Counted from the stretch's first letter, positions 18,090-26,481 are shown. The stretch: 64,000 bases of DNA from Shinella zoogloeoides (GCF_003574625.1 NZ_QNUJ01000001.1:372001-436000); one strand, 5' to 3'. Program-made: numbers and translations. Notes: a model not told the origin generated them from the letters alone.

Positions 18090-18776
18090 TCAATTGAGGA
18101 AACCGTTGCCCTTCTGACTGCTCGCCTTTTCGGCGGCGAAACCGCCAAGTTCTTGCGCTGCGAGCACGACCTCTACCCGGTTGCGGGCATGCAACTTCTG
18201 CATCAGGAGCGTCATGTAATGTTTCACCGTTTTTTCGCTTATTTGGAGACGGTGGGCAATCTCCTTGTTTGTTCTGCCGAGCAGGAGGAGCCGGACGATC
18301 TGATCTTCGCGCACGCTCAACCTGACTGCCTGCGACGGCGGCCGGGGCATCGCCGACGCGCGAAGCGCCGAAATCACCTTACTGGCAAAGCTCGGCGTGA
18401 TGAACGTCTCGCCAGCGAGCACTGTTTCGATCGCCTGCATCAATTCTTCGTCCGTGCTGCCCTTCAGCACATAGCCGATGGCCCCGGCCTCGAAGGCCTT
18501 CACCGCATGATCGATGCCGGCGGAGGCGGTGAAGACGATGACCTTGGTTTGAGGCGCGACTTCGCGGCTGTGATGGATCGCCGCAAAGACGTCCCCCGGC
18601 ATGTTCAGGTCGAGCAGCAGTATATCGGGATGCATTGTTGCCGAGACTTCGACGACATCGGATGCACAACGCCCCGTGCCAATCACCTTGAAGCCCGGCA
18701 TATCGGAAAAGATATGTGCCAAGCCGCCTAGCAGCACCGGGTGATCATCGACAAATGCTATGGAGACGACTGCCAT
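18090..18776 (-). CDS. NarL/FixJ-type response regulator (LuxR-type HTH)
   Basis: This 228-residue protein has a receiver domain with the acidic Asp10-Asp11, phospho-acceptor Asp56 in DILLLDLNMPG, and switch segment GYVLKG. The LuxR-type HTH (about 155-210) carries LSVREDQIVRLLLLGRTNKEIA and EKTVKHYMTLLMQKLHARNR. It is a paralogue of the regulator at 1971-2597. It converges tail-to-tail with its presumed kinase, 17 bp apart, and would be transcribed from a promoter in the AT-rich 18780-18870 region. Confidence 0.94.
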   Translation of the reverse strand: MAVVSIAFVDDHPVLLGGLAHIFSDMPGFKVIGTGRCASDVVEVSATMHPDILLLDLNMPGDVFAAIHHSREVAPQTKVIVFTASAGIDHAVKAFEAGAIGYVLKGSTDEELMQAIETVLAGETFITPSFASKVISALRASAMPRPPSQAVRLSVREDQIVRLLLLGRTNKEIAHRLQISEKTVKHYMTLLMQKLHARNRVEVVLAAQELGGFAAEKASSQKGNGFLN

Positions 18777-19388
18777 ACATGAAGCTCCCCTTTTTACAGG
18801 TATAAATTGTACCTTCAGTGCAGATTGACGTAAACCGATAAGTTAACACATGGTAAATTAAAGTCATGGTAGTGGCTCCTACATCCCTGCCTCGTCCGTT
18901 CTTCAGGGCGTCCGGAGCACTGACCCTTCGAGTGATGCCGCTCGTCTCGACAATGTTGCGCTCCAATTTGCTCGGGCGCGGGTTTCGCGCTTCAAAAAAC
19001 GCGGTACCCGAGGCTCCATCGAGCGTTGCATCGGCCGCCGGCCCGGTTTCATGAATCTCGCGAGAAATATCGCTCCGCGTAGCTCTCGAACTCTGATCGG
19101 TGCTTGTCGACCTCGCCGGCGATGTGAGTCTCCAGCATATATCTTGCGAATGCGTCCGTGCAGATGGATCGCGACTGAACCAACGGCGGAGGTGATCTCG
19201 TCATGCATGTTTCTCACTGCCGATAGCTCGTGAGCTTGGAACACGTCATCGCTAGAAGACATTCCCAAATGACTAGCCCGCGTCGGGGACCGGAACCATT
19301 GGAAAACCGATCGGCTTCATGCCGCTAACCTCTACAGTTCGGGTTAACGACGCTTTCGACCGGATCGCCACTTGGTGGGGGTAGCCGG
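18777..19388. other. Intergenic region of about 610 bp with no well-supported gene
   Basis: The first 90 bases upstream of the response regulator are AT-rich (TATAAATTGTACC and TAAGTTAACACATGG) and probably contain its promoter. The rest has higher GC but only short open frames; the best candidate, on the minus strand at 19049-19204, is listed separately. No insertion-sequence ends or repeats were seen. Confidence 0.5.
19049..19204 (-). CDS. Possible 51-residue hypothetical protein
   Basis: A small frame from an ATG whose complement lies at 19202-19204 reads MTRSPPPLVQSRSICTDAFA then a polar helix-like part, ARYMLETHIAGEVDKHRSEF and ESYAERYFSRDS. The C-terminal 35 residues have the composition of a charged amphipathic helix, unlike most shadow frames here. 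A weak GTGAG lies upstream. No family is recognised; it could be a small regulatory protein or the end of a decayed gene. Confidence 0.25.
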   Translation of the reverse strand: MTRSPPPLVQSRSICTDAFARYMLETHIAGEVDKHRSEFESYAERYFSRDS

Positions 19389-19652
19389 TTGGAAGAGGTG
19401 ACTGCGATGAAATATGAGAACGCCATGTACATTATCTACGATGTTCTAAAGAAAAGCGTTCTTGTGGAATTCAGGGAGGGCGTCGCCCTATCTGGAGGGC
19501 CTGTTTTTGACTCAGCGCGACGCCATAGGGGCCGGCGAGAATCTGTGTCGGACGTTGGGCTGGGTGCCAGAGCAACGCAGGACGGGGCCGTCTTCCATGA
19601 GCAATATGCGAAATTTGAATCCCTTATAGAATGTGTAAGCCAATCTGGGTAA
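19389..19652 (+). CDS. Hypothetical small protein, possibly a fragment
   Basis: The frame starts with an alternative codon at 19389; an in-frame ATG at 19407 gives 81 residues. The first 30 residues (MKYENAMYIIYDVLKKSVLV and EFREGVALSGG) look protein-like, with lower GC than the surroundings, while the second half is Arg-rich and less convincing. It lies in a stretch of decayed mobile DNA. No family is recognised, so this may be the start of a truncated gene. Confidence 0.25.
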   Translation: MEEVTAMKYENAMYIIYDVLKKSVLVEFREGVALSGGPVFDSARRHRGRRESVSDVGLGARATQDGAVFHEQYAKFESLIECVSQSG

Positions 19653-19789
19653 CGCGGGGAAATCGCTCACCAAAATCTACTCGCGACTGTCCACTGGCGT
19701 AGCCTGCGCATGACCGATAGGCCGGCCGCCAGCCTGGCGCCCGACACCGGCTTTGGCATGCAGCGAGAGCGCGCCAATCTCGCCGGGGA

Positions 19790-19940
19790 GATACGATCCG
19801 CCGGAATGCGATAGCCCAACCGATAATAAGCCATGGCCAGGAACAGCGACGTACTCGACCCGGCGCGGAAGCTCCACCAGAGTGCGTCCTGGCCCAGCAT
19901 GCCCTGAAAGGCATAGGCGAAGGTGGTGCGCACGTAATGT
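19790..19940 (-). pseudogene. MATE-family efflux pump C-terminal fragment
   Basis: In the minus-strand frame the segment TTFAYAFQGMLGQDALWWSF continues into AGSSTSLFLAMAYYRLGYR. This matches the last transmembrane helices of MATE transporters, where LGRDALWWSFPxGS and LALAYYRxGxWR are typical. The parts before and after are unrelated, and no upstream MATE domain is found. About 48 residues of a protein of roughly 450 remain. Confidence 0.55.
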
Positions 19941-19959
19941 CCTGAACATCGTGCATGGG

Positions 19960-20260
19960 TGTCAGGAGCGAGGCGCATTCGTGACGGCGCTCGATCCTCA
20001 TGTGTCCACCCGAGGGGAGGTGGGGCACATCTTCTGACGGTCCTTGGCATGGTCGCCCAAATGGAGCGCCGCTTCATAAAGGAGGGCAGAGGGAGGGAAT
20101 CGAGCGAACCAAATCCGCTGGCGCCTACAAAGGCAGTCGCCAGCGTATCGATCGGGCATTGGTTGAAGAACTCAATCGTGAAAATCTGGGCGCCTCGGTG
20201 AATGCTGAGAGAGCATCGTGCTCCCGCATGCAGGTCTACCGCGTATCCTGCCCGCTCAAC
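19960..20260 (+). pseudogene. Serine recombinase (Tn3-type resolvase) C-terminal remnant, frameshifted
   Basis: Three frames must be joined to read it. The first gives AFVTALDPHVSTRGEVGHI, the second LLTVLGMVAQMERRFIKE, and the third QREGIERTKSAGAYKGSRQR then IDRALVEELNRENLGAS. A later short piece reads CSRMQVYRV. These correspond in order to the end of the catalytic domain, the E-helix and the HTH DNA-binding part of resolvases. At least two frameshifts and the missing N-terminal catalytic Ser region make it non-functional. It marks an old transposon near the LysR gene. Confidence 0.7.
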
Positions 20261-21138
20261 CGAGCAAGTTCGATGATCCAGTCTTTCGTCTGCTCAACGG
20301 AGAAGCGTCGCCGCGGGGCGGATTTTGCCACGAGAAACTCACGGTAGCTGCTCGTCCTCTCGTCGATCGGGAGTTTTACCAGGTCGCCCTTCTCCACAGC
20401 CTGGTGGACATAGGGGTGCCAGCCCAGTGCGACGCCGTGCCCGAAACGTGCGGCTTCCAGCACCATGGCATAGGTAGTTAGCCTCCGGATGATCGGGCTC
20501 CCTCCCGCTTCCAGCCACGTATTCCAGTCCATCAGGGGGCTGGTATAGTTTTCGAGCTGCAGTAAGGGCACACGGCTGAGGCAATTGGGTCCCTGAATAG
20601 CGTGGGCGGCGACGAAGTCTCTCGACGCGACGGGATAAACCCGTTCTTCCAAAAGTGGATAGCTCTCGACATTCGGCCACGAGCCGGTTCCAAAGCGAAT
20701 TTCGAGATCGAAATCGTTGTTGCTGAATTCTGGCAGTTCATCAATGCAAACGAGATGCAGGCGAATATCGGGAAAACGTGCATAGAAGGCGCCTAACGCC
20801 GGCATCAGCCAAAGCGAGGCGGCCGCGACGTTGACGCGGAGCGAGACGACGCCGTCGTCCTCCCGCGGCAGCGCCTTTGCCGCATGTTCGATACTGCGAA
20901 ACGCGGTCGCGACTGCGTTCTGGAATTGCTGCCCGGCGGCGGTGAGCCGGATTCGCGTTCCCTGCCGTTCGAACAAGTCGGTTCCCAGCGCCTGTTCGAG
21001 TTGCTGGATGCGCCGGCTGACCGCAGGCTGGGCGACGAGCAATTCGCGCGCCGCGCGGCTGAAATTGCCGTGCCGGGCAGCCGCTTCGAATGCCACAAGG
21101 TTATCAAGTGTCCCGACGGTCTTCCTCAGATCGCTCAT
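20236..21138 (-). CDS. LysR-family transcriptional regulator (GcvA-like)
   Basis: The protein has 300 residues. The N-terminal winged HTH (about 10-68) contains DNLVAFEAAARHGNFSRAAR, then LLVAQPAVSRRIQQLEQALG and FERQGTRIRLTAAG. A typical periplasmic-binding-like effector domain follows (about 95-295). It is divergent from the amino-acid-type ABC transporter at 21302, with a candidate LysR box between them, so it probably controls that operon in response to the transported compound. Its 3' end overlaps the resolvase remnant by a few bases. Confidence 0.92.
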   Translation of the reverse strand: MSDLRKTVGTLDNLVAFEAAARHGNFSRAARELLVAQPAVSRRIQQLEQALGTDLFERQGTRIRLTAAGQQFQNAVATAFRSIEHAAKALPREDDGVVSLRVNVAAASLWLMPALGAFYARFPDIRLHLVCIDELPEFSNNDFDLEIRFGTGSWPNVESYPLLEERVYPVASRDFVAAHAIQGPNCLSRVPLLQLENYTSPLMDWNTWLEAGGSPIIRRLTTYAMVLEAARFGHGVALGWHPYVHQAVEKGDLVKLPIDERTSSYREFLVAKSAPRRRFSVEQTKDWIIELARLSGQDTR

Positions 21139-21185
21139 GCAAATCCCAAATGGCGCGGAAATCTCGTGTCTTTCGACGCTGCCTC

Positions 21186-21204
21186 TTATAACCTCATCGT
21201 ATAA
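21186..21204. promoter_or_regulatory. Candidate LysR-type operator
   Basis: TTATA, nine bases, TATAA form a dyad between the divergent lysR (start 21138) and substrate-binding protein gene (start 21302). It contains the T-N11-A core of LysR boxes. It is 48 bp from lysR and 98 bp from the transporter gene, the usual place for such a site. Confidence 0.55.
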
Positions 21205-21301
21205 GGACTATCAGATTTTTCGTCGTTCTCCCAATCGGCATTTGACCGCAAGCTCTTGTTCGGCGCGCTGAATACGCCGCACGAGAAAAAAGGGGACGGA
21301 C

Positions 21302-22102
21302 ATGAACAGACTGAAGATCATGGTGGCTTCCACGCTGCTGACGCTCACCACGCTGTTGGCGCCCGCTGCGAAGGCGCAGGAGGCGGTCGATACGGTCGCG
21401 CAGATCAAGGAGGCAGGTGTGCTGAAGGTCGGCATGGCGGACTCCGTGCCTGCACAGCAGAAGAACCCGGTCACCGGTGAGTGGGAAGGATTCAACGTCG
21501 ATATGGCGAAAAACCTCGCCGAGGTTCTCGAGGTGAAGCTCGAGATTGTCGATACGACCTGGTCGACGATCATCCCCTCGCTGGTCCAGAAGCAGTTCGA
21601 CATCGCCATGGTGGATATGTTCCGGACTCCGGCGCGTGCCGTCACGGTCGATTTCACCGACAGCTACATGACCACCGGCAATACCTGGCTGGTCGGCGCC
21701 GATGTGGACGTGACCGACTGGAAGCAGTTGAACGATCCGAAATACTCAGCTGTCAGTATCGCAGGCATGGCCGCGGTTGCGCAGAGCGATCGTCTTCTGC
21801 CCGAAGCGCAAAAAAAGGTGATCGTCTCGGACAACGCTGTCGCTGGGCAGCTTGAAGTCGCCGCCGGTCGTGCCAGCGCCCATCTCAGTGACCTCTTGCA
21901 GAATGCCTTGTTCATGAAGGCCAACCCGAACGCCAAGGTCAAGGTGCTGGGAGCGGATGCGCCCATCGAGGCGACGGGCTATTCCTATGCGGTACGGCCG
22001 GGCGACTATCACTTCCACGCTTTCCTCAACACCTGGATCGCATACACCAACACGACCGGTTTCATCTCACAGACGAAACTGAAGTGGTACGGCATCGAGT
22101 AA
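21302..22102 (+). CDS. Amino-acid-type ABC transporter substrate-binding protein
   Basis: This 266-residue protein has a Sec signal peptide (MNRLKIMVASTLLTLTTLLA then PAAKAQ with cleavage after AKA or AQ). The family-3 solute-binding fold follows: IKEAGVLKVGMADSVPAQ, EWEGFNVDMAKNLAEVLEVK, and FDIAMVDMFRTPARA. It starts 7 nt after AAAAAAGGGGAC. It would capture an amino acid or related small metabolite in the periplasm. The stop is followed at once by the first permease gene. The neighbouring RidA and amidohydrolase-type genes suggest a derivatised amino acid, but the ligand is unknown. Confidence 0.92.
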   Translation: MNRLKIMVASTLLTLTTLLAPAAKAQEAVDTVAQIKEAGVLKVGMADSVPAQQKNPVTGEWEGFNVDMAKNLAEVLEVKLEIVDTTWSTIIPSLVQKQFDIAMVDMFRTPARAVTVDFTDSYMTTGNTWLVGADVDVTDWKQLNDPKYSAVSIAGMAAVAQSDRLLPEAQKKVIVSDNAVAGQLEVAAGRASAHLSDLLQNALFMKANPNAKVKVLGADAPIEATGYSYAVRPGDYHFHAFLNTWIAYTNTTGFISQTKLKWYGIE

Positions 22103-22774
22103 GTGGTCTCGCACGCGATGTTCGATTTGCTCGCTCCGTACATTCCCGCGCTGACGCAGGGATTTGTCCTGACGTTGTTCTACTTTGTACTCGGAGCCAT
22201 CGGATCGATGGTTTTGGGGATGCCTGTGGCCTTGGCCCTGGGCAGTTCCTCCGCCATCATCCGCCTTCCGAGCGTCGCCTTTGTGGAGTTCTTCCGCAAT
22301 ACACCGCTGCTGGTGCAGTTGTTCTGGCTCCATTTTGCCCTGCCCGCACTAACGGGGTTCAACACCACGGCACAGCAGACCGGAGCAATTGCGCTGGTGA
22401 TCGTGATGACTGCCTATATGGCAGAAGTCTACCGCGCCGGTTTCAATTCCGTGGCGAGGGGGCAGCATGAGGCGGCGCTGGCGCTCGGCCTCAATCCACG
22501 CCAGCGGTGGCGGCTGGTCATCATCCCGCAGGCGCTCGCCATGACTATGCCGGCGATCGGCAACACGCTGGTCAGCCTCCTCAAGGCGACGGCGATCCTC
22601 TCGATCCTGGCCGTGCCAGAATTGATGCGCACAACGTCGCGCATCAGCGACTACACGGCCGATCCTATTCTTTTCTACTCCCTCGCCGCCCTGATCTACA
22701 TCGGCTCCGGGCTCGCGTTAGCGGGTGGTCTCCACAGGCTGGAAGTGCGGCTCAATCGTTGGAGGCACCGGTAA
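22103..22774 (+). CDS. Amino-acid ABC transporter permease (HisM/HisQ type)
   Basis: A 223-residue membrane protein starting at GTG 22103, immediately after the binding-protein stop. It has the HisMQ-type segments FVEFFRNTPLLVQLFWLHFA and, as the ATPase-contact EAA loop, GQHEAALALGLNPRQRWR followed by IIPQALAMTMPAIGN. About five membrane helices are visible. It overlaps the next permease by one base (TAATG). Confidence 0.92.
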   Translation: MVSHAMFDLLAPYIPALTQGFVLTLFYFVLGAIGSMVLGMPVALALGSSSAIIRLPSVAFVEFFRNTPLLVQLFWLHFALPALTGFNTTAQQTGAIALVIVMTAYMAEVYRAGFNSVARGQHEAALALGLNPRQRWRLVIIPQALAMTMPAIGNTLVSLLKATAILSILAVPELMRTTSRISDYTADPILFYSLAALIYIGSGLALAGGLHRLEVRLNRWRHR

Positions 22775-23427
22775 TGTTCGACTATCAAATCGTCGTTTCG
22801 GCTTTCCCGGCCCTTCTCCAGGGCCTTGTCACGACGGTGCTCGTCACCATCGCTGCCTTTTTGCTTGCGACGGGCCTGGGTACGCTGCTGGGAGCCGCGA
22901 CCCTGTCCCCGCGGCGCTCAATGTCGAAGGGCGCGTTGGGGTTTCTGCACGTCGCCCGGGCCACGCCGGAGATGATCGCGATCTTCTGGGCCTACTACTG
23001 CCTGCCCATCCTGCTGGGCGCCAACCTTTCCGGTCTGACCTGCGGGGTGCTGGCGCTTGGCCTGATCGGTGGCGGCTATATGGCGGAGATCGTGCGCGGC
23101 GGCATCCTCGCCGTCGACCGGGGGCAATGGGAGGCCGCCCGGTCGCTCGCCATCCCGCGACCGGTGATCTGGTTCCGCGTCATCGCGCCCCAGGCCATGC
23201 GCAAGATGCTGCCGGCCGTGGTCAACTACTTCACCGATCTTCTCAAGGCGACGACGCTGCTCGCCGGCATCGGGGTGGGGGAGGTTGCCTATGTCGCCTA
23301 TCTCAGCGGCTCGGCGTCGTTCCGCTATCTCGAGCCGCTGACGGGCGTCGCGATCCTCTTCTTTCTTCTCATCTTCCCGCTCAGCGTGATGGCGCGCCGC
23401 CTCAACGCCCGCGGCTCCAGCCATTGA
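22774..23427 (+). CDS. Amino-acid ABC transporter permease, second subunit
   Basis: A 217-residue permease with LHVARATPEMIAIFWAYYCL and the EAA loop GQWEAARSLAIPRPVIWFRV then IAPQAMRKMLPAVVN. It pairs with the preceding permease to form the membrane channel. No ATP-binding subunit gene follows, which is unusual for this class; the importer must borrow an ATPase from another locus or is incomplete. Confidence 0.92.
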   Translation: MFDYQIVVSAFPALLQGLVTTVLVTIAAFLLATGLGTLLGAATLSPRRSMSKGALGFLHVARATPEMIAIFWAYYCLPILLGANLSGLTCGVLALGLIGGGYMAEIVRGGILAVDRGQWEAARSLAIPRPVIWFRVIAPQAMRKMLPAVVNYFTDLLKATTLLAGIGVGEVAYVAYLSGSASFRYLEPLTGVAILFFLLIFPLSVMARRLNARGSSH

Positions 23428-23439
23428 AAAGTTGCCATC

Positions 23440-24540
23440 ATGAACTCAACCGCTACAGCTTACCTGCCGTTCGACGCCGTCTGGAAAATGCGGATTGACC
23501 ACCCGTACTCCTTGTTCGTCAGGGAGGGAGCGACTCTCTGGTCATGCGGTCAATGCCCGCTAGACAGCCTGGGGAACGTCCTGCATCCCGGCGATCTCCT
23601 GCGTCAGGCGGATGCTGTGACAGGCTTTATCCGCCGCTTCCTGGGTGAGATGCATGGCCAAACCTCCGGCATCGGCCGCCTCGTCGTCTACTATGTAAAG
23701 ACCGCGCCGGGCGATGCTGCGCGCCTGAAGGACTTGTTCCGCCGTGAATTCGGCCAATCTGTTCAGGTCGTGCCGGTGGCCATCCCGCATTTCTACTACG
23801 ATGGGATGCTGATCGAGGTCGACGTGTTTGCCTCGGATGAGAAGGCGGAAGGCACCTCCTTTGTCGATGGAGAAACTGGGTTGACGCTGGAGGTATCGGA
23901 TGCAGGTCCGTTCGTCTGGGCGACTGTTTCGTCTCCGCGATCTGCTTTCAAGGACATCGGTTCCCGGTTGAAACGGCTACTCGTCCGCGCAGATCTTTCA
24001 TGTGAAAACCTGCTTGCGGAGCAGTGGTTTCTTCCGGTCGGCTGCGAACTCCCCGACAGGGTCTTATCTGGGGATGACGATCGCGTGGCACAAAATGCTG
24101 TGCGGGTCTCCGATGCCGAGGCAGAGATCGTGGCGGAACTAACATTTGCCAAGGCTGCGGTCGCAGGCGGTTGGCCACAGGTGAATGTCCCCGACACGGA
24201 TCATTTGTCGATGTCGTTGCGTGCGGCGGGTGGGCATTTCCATCTGACGGCGCTCGACGCCTCGCCCAATCGCGGCCTTGTCGAGCAGACAGCAACCATC
24301 ATGAAAGCGGTCGAGGCGTTGTTTGCCGCGGCTGGGGTGAGTTTCCGGGACGTACGGAAGGCGACCACCTATTACGTTGCCGGCAGCTCGGCCGACGAAC
24401 TTCATGACAACATGTCGGTCCGCAACGGCTACTACGCGAAACCAGGTCCGGCGTCGACCGGCCTGCCTGTCGAAGGTTTGGCGGTTTCGGGCGCGCGGAT
24501 CTCGATCAGCATGCTTGGCGTGATGTCGCATGACCGCTGA
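23440..24540 (+). CDS. Double RidA (YjgF/YER057c/UK114)-domain protein
   Basis: This 366-residue protein carries two RidA-like domains. The first (about 15-125) contains SLFVREGATLWSCGQCPLDS and the second (about 240-362) contains GGHFHLTALDASPN, RKATTYYVAGS and GARISISMLG. RidA proteins hydrolyse reactive imine/enamine intermediates, but catalytic groups differ widely and double-domain members are poorly characterised. It belongs to the transporter operon (13 nt after the permease) and overlaps the next gene by 11 bp. A role in breaking down the imported amino acid derivative is an inference. Confidence 0.8.
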   Translation: MNSTATAYLPFDAVWKMRIDHPYSLFVREGATLWSCGQCPLDSLGNVLHPGDLLRQADAVTGFIRRFLGEMHGQTSGIGRLVVYYVKTAPGDAARLKDLFRREFGQSVQVVPVAIPHFYYDGMLIEVDVFASDEKAEGTSFVDGETGLTLEVSDAGPFVWATVSSPRSAFKDIGSRLKRLLVRADLSCENLLAEQWFLPVGCELPDRVLSGDDDRVAQNAVRVSDAEAEIVAELTFAKAAVAGGWPQVNVPDTDHLSMSLRAAGGHFHLTALDASPNRGLVEQTATIMKAVEALFAAAGVSFRDVRKATTYYVAGSSADELHDNMSVRNGYYAKPGPASTGLPVEGLAVSGARISISMLGVMSHDR

Positions 24541-25490
24541 ACGGTTTCACGTGGCGGGAGAGGAGATCGTCGTTCATCGTTTCGGCACCCCCGGCGCCCG
24601 GCCGAAAGTCTATCTGCAGGGTGCCCTTCATGCCGGTGAAGTCTCGGCGACAATGGCACTCGTCGACCTGGTCGGCCTGCTCGAGACGGCAGACGCTGCC
24701 GGTGAGGTTTGCGGCGAGATCATTGTCGTGCCGCATTGCAATCCTCTTGGGGCAAAGCAGTGCGGGCAGTCTCGCGCGTGTCGGCACGCCCGTCGAACGC
24801 CTGCAAGCGGGCTTGATGACATTGGCCTGGGGATCCGACATGATTGTCGATGTCCACGCCGACATGGAAGCCCTGCTTCATCTCTATACGTCCGAGATTT
24901 CCTGGCCGCTATTCCGGCCACTCGCGCAGAGATTAGATGTTCCCGTCGTCATTCTCGCGAACAAGTCGGCGGACCGTCCGTTCGACGAAGTGCATGGTGA
25001 GGCGTGGGACACCATCAACGCACATCTCGGCGAAGGCGCTGGCCGGTCCGGATTCCGAACGGCCGCCTGCACGCTAGAGCTACGCGGACTTTCCGATGTC
25101 ACACCGGAACTTGCGGCTACGGACAGTCGGGCGTTGTGCGATTTCCTCCTTCAGTCGGGCGCATCAATGGGCGCCACCCAAGCTTCCGCGGATGCAACCG
25201 CCTTCGTCACTACGTTGGATGCGGTCGAGGCGGCAATAAGCGCGATCACGGGTGTGGCCATTCCCCTGAAGCCACTCGGAGCAAAAGTCGACGTCGGCGA
25301 CGTGGTTGCAAGGCTCTACGATCCGTTCGAACCTGACCCGGGCCAATGTTGGCAGGATGTTGTCACAGAAATGGAAGGCATCATATTCGCGCGATGGCAT
25401 CAGCGAGTGATTCAAGCCGGAATGACCGTCGTAAAGATAGCGGGCTCGGAGAGGAAACGTTCTGCGGAAAGAGTGCTCTTGCGTGATTGA
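24530..25490 (+). pseudogene. M14/AstE-type deacylase (succinylglutamate desuccinylase/aspartoacylase family), internal deletion and frameshift
   Basis: Two frames are needed. The first (from ATG 24530) reads to about 24760 and includes the zinc motif HAGEVSATMAL (His-x-x-Glu) and IIVVPHCNPLGAKQ. The second resumes near 24765 with GSLARVGTPVERLQAGLMTL, then DMIVDVHADMEALLHLYTSE with the third zinc His, and ends at 25490. Compared with the family, roughly 50-60 residues are missing at the junction, including the usual NFNRDF substrate-binding segment. The enzyme should not work even if the frames were joined. The intact ancestor probably hydrolysed an acyl- or amide-bond in the compound imported by the upstream transporter. 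Confidence 0.8.
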
Positions 25491-25550
25491 GGATATGCCA
25501 TTGAACGAAGTGGCCGCTGGTTCGGATCTCCTCAAGAGCTTTCCTGGTCT

Positions 25551-26069
25551 TCAGGCACAACACCGTAAGCTGTTCGTTGCCGGACCACAGCAAGAGCTGG
25601 TGGCATCACTTTTCTCTTCCAACCACCGATCGCGAGGCTTGCAGCTTGATGGCCGCGCCGTCAGCGTGACCTCGAATGTGCCGTCGGCTAGCCGCGGTAA
25701 CGATGCGCAATATTGCGCCATCGGCCGGTTTCCATCGCTGACCTCGAAGGTGAGCTTGGCCGCCGGATCGAGCCGGACGTGATCAGAAACCTTGCGGATG
25801 ATGGCGGAGAACTTGCCCGCCGGCATATGGCTCCGGCCGTCCTCATCGATATCCTAGAGCTGGATGAACATCTCCGACCAAGCTTCCGGGTTGGCGCCAC
25901 AGTCGAGTGCCGAGAACGCGCCCGCCTTGACCTCGGTGACTTGGTAGCCTGCCTTCACTGGCTGCCCTTCGTACAGAAACACCAGCGGCGCTTCCGGCAC
26001 GGCCGCCAGCCCATCGAGAAGCTGGCCCAGCGTGATATCGGAGGAAAAGGCCTTGTCGATTGTGGTCAT
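25551..26069 (-). pseudogene. DUF6428-family protein interrupted by an in-frame amber codon
   Basis: The minus-strand frame from ATG 26069 reads MTTIDKAFSSDITLGQLLDG then GYQVTEVKAGAFSALDCGAN and stops at a TAG (25854-25856) after 71 residues. The same frame continues without any shift: DIDEDGRSHMPAGKFSAIIR onward to a stop at 25551. Both halves belong to one family (DUF6428) that often sits next to arsR genes, where a Leu is usual at the stop position. A single base change (TTG to TAG) could explain it. Function of the family is unknown. It is divergent from arsR at 26113. Confidence 0.7.
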
Positions 26070-26086
26070 GTGCGCTACTCCTATTG

Positions 26087-26110
26087 TTCAATAATTCAAG
26101 GATTGTTGAA
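26087..26110. promoter_or_regulatory. Candidate ArsR operator upstream of the arsR-MFS pair
   Basis: An AT-rich imperfect dyad with outer arms TTCAA (26087-26091) and TTGAA (26106-26110) ends 2 nt before the arsR ATG and lies 18 nt from the divergent DUF6428 start. ArsR repressors bind such AT-rich dyads overlapping their own promoters. No experiment supports it. Confidence 0.45.
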
Positions 26111-26112
26111 AT

Positions 26113-26481
26113 ATGGACGAGCGTCAAGCCCTCACGTCGTTTGCGGCTCTATCGCAGGAAACACGTCTCGCCATCGTTCGCACGCTGGTCGTCGCCGGAC
26201 CGGATGGGCTGGCTGCCGGCTTCATTGCCGAGCGCATGGGCGTCTCGCCCTCGAATGTGTCTTTCCATCTTAAAGAGCTTGAGCGATCGGGCCTTATCAC
26301 GCAGCGACGGGAATCCCGTTCGATCGTCTATAGTGCCAGCTACGATGCGCTGGCCGACCTCGTGAAATTCCTGATGGAGGACTGCTGCGCTGGCCATCCC
26401 ATGATCCGCGAGGGTGTGCAGCGGCCCGATGGTTGCTGCAAGACGGATGTTGCCCGGAGCGAGGGCGACATCGTTGCGTAA
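26113..26481 (+). CDS. arsR: ArsR-family metalloregulator
   Basis: This 122-residue winged-helix repressor has the HTH GFIAERMGVSPSNVSFHLKE (about 38-57) and wing RRESRSIVYSA. The C-terminus contains two Cys pairs, DCCAGHP and GCCKTD, typical of the rhizobial/Corynebacterium-type ArsR in which As(III) binds near the C-terminal region. It is transcribed with the downstream MFS gene, whose start lies inside its 3' end. It is expected to derepress in arsenite or antimonite. Confidence 0.9.
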   Translation: MDERQALTSFAALSQETRLAIVRTLVVAGPDGLAAGFIAERMGVSPSNVSFHLKELERSGLITQRRESRSIVYSASYDALADLVKFLMEDCCAGHPMIREGVQRPDGCCKTDVARSEGDIVA

